Source: Tribonema minus (taxonomy: Eukaryota; Sar; Xanthophyceae; Tribonematales; Tribonemataceae). From it: 64,000 bases of DNA. This document shows, piece after piece, positions 60,601 to 64,000 of this stretch (the first letter of the stretch is position 1; the number at the start of each line of letters is the position of its first letter). Made by a program: the position numbers and the translations under genes. The stretch spans positions 186,001 to 250,000 of the forward strand of contig JAFCMP010000085.1 in NCBI GenBank assembly GCA_017506865.1. The letters are read 5' to 3'. The notes under the pieces were generated by a model, which was not told where the DNA came from, did no database searches, and was given only the letters and a program-made list of their open reading frames with translations.

Positions 60601-60954
60601 ATGTTCTTTGTGCTGGAGTTCTGAAGGAATCCAAGCAGTACCCGCCAGCTCTGAGCAAGATCCTGCAACAATGGCTGAGTGGCTGATGACACCAAGTGGT
60701 GGCTTTGGATCCTATAACCAGCTATCGAGCCTCTTTCATCCTTCAGAAGAGTCTTCATGAGGTCTGCTGCCTCACTCTCTGAGCGACCAGTGACCCTTTG
60801 GCATGAACATGATCCGTGCCTGACAACTCACCATTCACGTCGATGACTTTGGTCATCAGAAGTCCCTCCGCTCTCTGCACATCCGTCTGCAGCTGGCCAC
60901 GCATATTGAGCGCTCCTTTGTGATTGTCCTCTGCGGCTTGTGGATGATGCTGAC
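51645..60954 (-). CDS. C2-domain protein with lysine-rich loop and alanine-rich tail (5' end uncertain)
   Basis: Exons: about 60954-60832, 60233-60114, 59385-59174, 57862-57509, 56592-56491, 54816-54658, 53439-53320, 52772-52625, 51673-51645 (stop TAA). Phases agree and give at least 454 residues. The C2 fold is spread over the first four exons: GLLMTKVIDVNA (strand 1), a Lys/Gly-rich insert with KGGKHKNKGSKGKH, STFVRVTVKGEAHC, then PRWHASFAFDVDAEESDKIV and GMVTIPFGKIW. C2 domains bind membranes, often with calcium; here most of the acidic loop residues are not obvious, so binding through the basic loop is possible (inference). Next come an Ala/Pro-rich linker, a short segment VAHLPLVKMVSPIWEGVLES and a charged helix. 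The tail is rich in Ala, Val, Asp and His, resembling LEA-type amphipathic helices. A symmetric 93-base candidate exon (56941-56849) could be inserted without shifting frame. The start codon is unresolved. A 62-codon open stretch (60758-60570) in intron 1 is unexplained. Confidence 0.72.
51868..52555 (-). repeat. Exon-end copies upstream of the final C2-gene exon
   Basis: Copies of the end of exon 52772-52625 (GGCTCCGCCGTGGACACCGT...), at about 51868-51925, 52215-52270 and 52465-52530. Each has a GGTGAG-like donor and a conserved run of intron sequence including the ACTTCAA/TTGAAGT motif. Confidence 0.8.
54240..55320 (-). repeat. Exon-end and exon-start copies around C2-gene exon 54816-54658
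   Basis: Exon-end copies lie at about 54262-54335 and 54538-54600. Exon-start copies lie at about 54893-54940, 55014-55065, 55130-55165 and 55285-55330. The start copies carry telomeric TTAGGG runs in each unit (54836, 54877, 54983, 55086). Confidence 0.8.
57130..57440 (-). repeat. Exon-end copies (VESYYAAAKM junction)
   Basis: Two copies of the end of exon 57862-57509, at about 57165-57212 and 57335-57395, each with a donor-like GT or GC after the ATG codon. The downstream intron segment is repeated with them. Confidence 0.8.
58565..59105 (-). repeat. Array of C2 exon-end copies (VSKAGGAEEVVGM junction)
   Basis: At least five copies of the end of exon 59385-59174 with the GTGAGT donor, at about 58568-58645, 58687-58770, 58840-58915, 58965-59050 and 59085-59115. 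Each retains GGCGGCGC and most of the coding end. Spacers contain AAGTTGAAGT-type motifs. Confidence 0.9.
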
Positions 60955-63061
60955 CTGCTGCGGGTTCATGGGGTAGGGCAGGTGACCATCATGCAGATCG
61001 ATGCAAGTCTTGCGCGTCGCATGCAGTCGGATGCTCGGGCCTCACCTGGTTCGCACAGCTGGGCTCTCTCTTTCTTTTGATTTTTTTTCAACTTCACTTC
61101 ATGTTTGAAGTGCTGGGACTTGAACTTTGATTCGTGACAAAAGAGTCAATGAGTGTGTGTCCGCACGGCGGGCAACGACGGGGCCAGAGGCTTATTCGAC
61201 ACCCGGTTTTTCGGCTGCACGGGAACCAATTCCAGTGGCCAAGTTCGGGCTGTCACTGCGACATTCGCACAGCCGCAATAGCGACACGTGGCACTTGGAA
61301 GTGAAACTGCAGTTTCGCGGCAGAGAAAGTTGGGGTGAGGACACATGCGCGGCAGCGGCGGACGGAGGGCACCTGCAGGTTTCAACTGGGCCCGCGGCGC
61401 TGGATGCGCATCGGACGAGGAGACATGCAAGCGCGCTGCTGCGAGCGGCTGGCCATGGACCACCGGCGGCGGCGGCCAGCGCGCACAGCGCGCGCTTGTG
61501 CCGCTGCGACGCCCAACTGCGCGCAGCCGCACGAATACCTCATCCTCCTGCGGTCACCAACAACTGCCCCTCAATGGCGCAGTCTATGACGGCACCTGCA
61601 CGCGTTTCTGTCGCTGCGACGTGGGCTGCCGCTGCGACGAGGATGCATGGCACGGCTGCCACACACAGGAACGTTAGCATCCTGCGGCGGTCGCGGGCGC
61701 ACGGCTGTGTGTGGAATGAGAATGTGTGCACGGTCGCGGTCCAGAGGGTCATTCAGAACTGCTGCGATGGGCATGCGCTGGTGGCTGCCCAGAGGAAGAA
61801 GGCAGGATTCTTGTGAGAGTGTGTGTAGGATGCAACGTGTGGATCTCCGCAACATCAAAAGGCTGTCAACTGTGGAGCGAGCGCTGGCAAATGGCTGCCT
61901 CAGCGGCGATGATTGTGTGCTTTGTTACGTGCAACTGTGGCACAGGGCGAAGACTTCTCTGGCACATGGTTCTGTTAAGCGTGTGATAGCAAGCTTGCGG
62001 CTCGTTGAATGGGCGGAGATGAATTAAGAGCGTATGCTCCAACCAAAGTCACCTCAAGGGTAAATCATGGCACCAATGAGCTACCACTTTAACAAAATGT
62101 GAAGGTTTGCCTGCAACAGAAGCACAAGCAACTCATCACTGACAGTAGGTCTCACGCTGCGTGTCGTACTTTTTTTGTTTATGTTTTCAACACCGTTGTG
62201 CCACTTCGTACCGATGCAATCATTCATCATCAGACATCGCGGGAGGGTCAACGGTGAGACCGACCGGGTACAAACTCCATCTCTGGACCACTGGCAGGGG
62301 CCGCTGCCAAGCCTGCTTATGCGCACCTGTATGGCATTCATGCATGCATGCACATGCATAAGCAATTGGCTGGACCTGGACTTGGCCGGGGTGCAACTGG
62401 CCTTGCCAGCTGGCATTAGCACAGAACATCCTTCTCAACAAACTGTCAGCGAGGCCAATGGTGGCGCCGGCAATGTGTGCGGTGACCTCAGCAAACTAAT
62501 GTGCGCTGCTGTTGTGGGCGCAAACAAGTCGCCCGGGCGGTGACTTGGCGAACGAGCCATCGGTGGCACCGATTTCAGGCAGGTGCGAGGAGCACTGACA
62601 CTTTGCAAATGGAATGAAAGTATGCCACCCACCCACGTGGTACCTCACAATGCGTGCTACAGTGTTTATCAGGACACATGGCCTGAATACTAGAAGTGTG
62701 ACACAATCATACAAGTGGCTTGGGCGCCCTGACACCGCGGTGGACCGCCTATCGCACGCGGAGCAGATGGAGCTAGATCACATGTATGCACTGGGACGTG
62801 GCGGTGCCACCTTGAACATGAAGCAATCTGAAGGGGAGGGGGGCAGGATGAGGCGGGGACTTCGACGTTGCTGCAGGGATGCGAGCTCGCATATGGCGTG
62901 CAGGTGTTGAACACCGTCACACAGGCTGCGTCGCGTTTCGCTCGCACCAGAGTCAGCGCTCAGCGTTACGCCTGCCGCTCTTGGCCTCTCCAGGCCAGTG
63001 TCAGTGCTCAACTCTGCTGCTTCTCCACGGCGGCTAACATGGCCACGAGAGACACGCGCAA
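60955..63061. other. Region upstream of the C2 gene and downstream of the oxidoreductase gene
   Basis: A donor-like site (AACCAG|GTGAGG on the minus strand, near 61047) could end a 5' UTR exon of the C2 gene. Plus-strand open frames at 61127-61816 and 62175-62543 are moderately coding-like but have no recognised domain or splice context. From about 62950 to 63045 there are decayed fragments resembling the last oxidoreductase exon (63105-63180), lying beyond its stop codon. No RNA gene or mobile element is recognised. Confidence 0.35.
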
Positions 63062-63340
63062 TCAGTCCACCTTTGCAGCGGCGCGCGGCGCGCTGCCGTC
63101 AAAGTCCTCAACGCTCAGCGCTATGCCCGCCGCCCTGAGCCTCTCCACGGCAACCATGCCGAGGCCACTGGCTGGGGTGAGCACGCCGCCGCCGCAGCTG
63201 GGCAGCTTATCGCTGTCCAACGCCAGAGCCAGACCGCACTCCGCTAGCATCACTGCAGTCTCCTGTTGGGCGTCGCCGCACGTGGTGCTGATGGTCACCT
63301 TCGCTCTCTGGCCGTTGTCCCCTTCGCCTAGTAGGGCAAC
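63062..63340 (-). CDS. Saccharopine-dehydrogenase-like oxidoreductase, last exon only
   Basis: Terminal exon from an acceptor (AACACTGCAG, exon start 63340, phase 0) to TGA at 63062; 92 residues. It reads RAKVTISTTCGDAQQETAVM, then LAECGLALALDSDKLPSCGG and GVLTPASGLGMVAVERLRAAG. The pattern TAxMLxExxLxL...GGxxTPAxxxGxxxxxRLxxAGI matches the C-terminal part of saccharopine-dehydrogenase-like (SCCPDH/trans-acting enoyl reductase) proteins, where this strand-helix segment closes the dinucleotide-binding enzyme. The reaction cannot be told from this piece. Upstream exons lie beyond the window or were not found; a possible exon end (AAGCGCGCGCGCAAG followed by GT) is at about 63956. The 91-base tandem duplication at 63411-63592 is in the upstream intron. 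Confidence 0.6.
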   Translation of the reverse strand, partial: VALLGEGDNGQRAKVTISTTCGDAQQETAVMLAECGLALALDSDKLPSCGGGVLTPASGLGMVAVERLRAAGIALSVEDFDGSAPRAAAKVD

Positions 63341-63410
63341 CTGCAGTGTTGATGACACAGGCGGTGCACAACCATCGATGTGCAAGAGGCTTGTTGGTGT
63401 GCTGCTGTTG

Positions 63411-63592
63411 GCTTTCCAGTGCGCATGCTGCGCAGTAATGTTCCATCTGCGCATCAGCGGCGCGTGCATGATAGTATGCTCGGAAAGGTCTACTGTATGA
63501 GGCTTTCCAGTGCGCATGCTGCGCAGTAATGTTCCATCTGCGCATCAGCGGCGCGTGCATGATAGTATGCTCGAAAAGGTCTACTGTATGAT
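63411..63592. repeat. 91-bp near-perfect tandem duplication
   Basis: Units begin at 63411 and 63502 and differ at one base near their end (CGGAAA against CGAAAA). They lie in the intron upstream of the oxidoreductase last exon, so this is a young duplication. Confidence 0.92.
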
Positions 63593-64000
63593 CACCAGTT
63601 GCTCAAGACCCCTAATGATTTCTGCAGTCAGGTTTGGTGCTTGCTAGCAACAGATGCTAAGATACAGGTGATTTGCTTCCAGCACATGATCGGGCAATTG
63701 TGAACTGAGTTTGATTGAATAGTAGCAGGTTATGCAAGTTATGCATCTCGAATTGTCGTAATCGACCTTCCATGTGCTGAAGGGGCGGCTTCAGAATCAC
63801 TGATGGTGCTTTGTTGTTGAAATGGCCCTGTTGTTGCTGAGTCACAGGAGAGAGTTCATGGGCAACTTGACAAGGACACGATAAGCGCGGCGTGGAAAGA
63901 CAACTTCTGAGCTTCAACTTCAACAGAAGCTGCGCAAGTCCGAGAGCCTGCAAACCTTGCGCGCGCGCTTTGCAGCCGGAGATGACTGAGCTTTCACAGA

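Noticed and set aside
86..60954. Introner elements (introns sharing one mobile sequence)
   Set aside because: The long repeats match the host exon of each intron, not other introns. Only short motifs are shared between introns.
60480..61060. Retrotransposon or DNA transposon remnant
   Set aside because: The AT-richer stretch shows no terminal repeats, reverse transcriptase or transposase motif. Part of it (60832-60954) fits the C2 gene as an exon.
61127..61816. A 229-codon plus-strand open frame
   Set aside because: No domain, no splice context and mixed codon quality. Long chance frames are expected at this GC content.

Overview
The window is nuclear DNA of a GC-rich, intron-rich unicellular eukaryote, most likely a microalga. 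The reasons are spliceosomal introns with GT..AG ends (donors mostly GTGAGT/GTGCGT, acceptors mostly CAG), very GC-rich third codon positions, scattered TTAGGG/CCCTAA telomere-type repeats and abundant CAG/CTG and poly-G/poly-C tracts. A haptophyte-like or similar alga is my guess; nothing in the sequence fixes the lineage. Gene models were built by hand by joining exons whose splice sites and reading phases agree.

Layout: (1) 86-10505, minus: a five-transmembrane, N-glycosylated prominin/tweety-like protein, 11 exons, cut by the left edge and lacking its first exon. (2) 10835-11728, plus: intronless HSCB/HSC20-type Fe-S co-chaperone. (3) 15366-24742, minus: an 8-exon Golgi-type carbohydrate sulfotransferase. 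(4) 24883-26269, plus: a weakly supported small gene with very short introns. (5) 26958-44621, minus: a 17-exon, 1058-residue protein with five EF-hand/coiled-coil units followed by leucine-rich repeats. (6) 45098-49741, plus: a 7-exon MHYT-domain seven-transmembrane protein. (7) 51645 to about 60954, minus: a C2-domain protein with a lysine-rich loop and an alanine-rich tail. (8) 63062-63340, minus: the last exon of a saccharopine-dehydrogenase-like oxidoreductase running off the right edge. Genes 1/2, 3/4 and 5/6 are divergent pairs; 2/3, 4/5 and 6/7 converge. The genes show no shared pathway, although several products are membrane or calcium related.

The outstanding feature is intron structure. 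Nearly every long intron holds a graded series of decayed partial copies of the edge of its own flanking exon, each still joined to the splice site and the first intron bases. Exon-end copies lie downstream of real donors and exon-start copies lie upstream of real acceptors, so the copies look like decoy half-exons. They occur with a short ACTTGAAGT-type motif, a GTGAGCGCTGCTGC donor signature that runs into CTG repeats, homopolymeric C tracts before acceptors, and interstitial telomeric repeats. The pattern suggests introns growing by repeated tandem duplication across splice junctions. The intronless HSCB gene and the short-intron gene 4 lack it.
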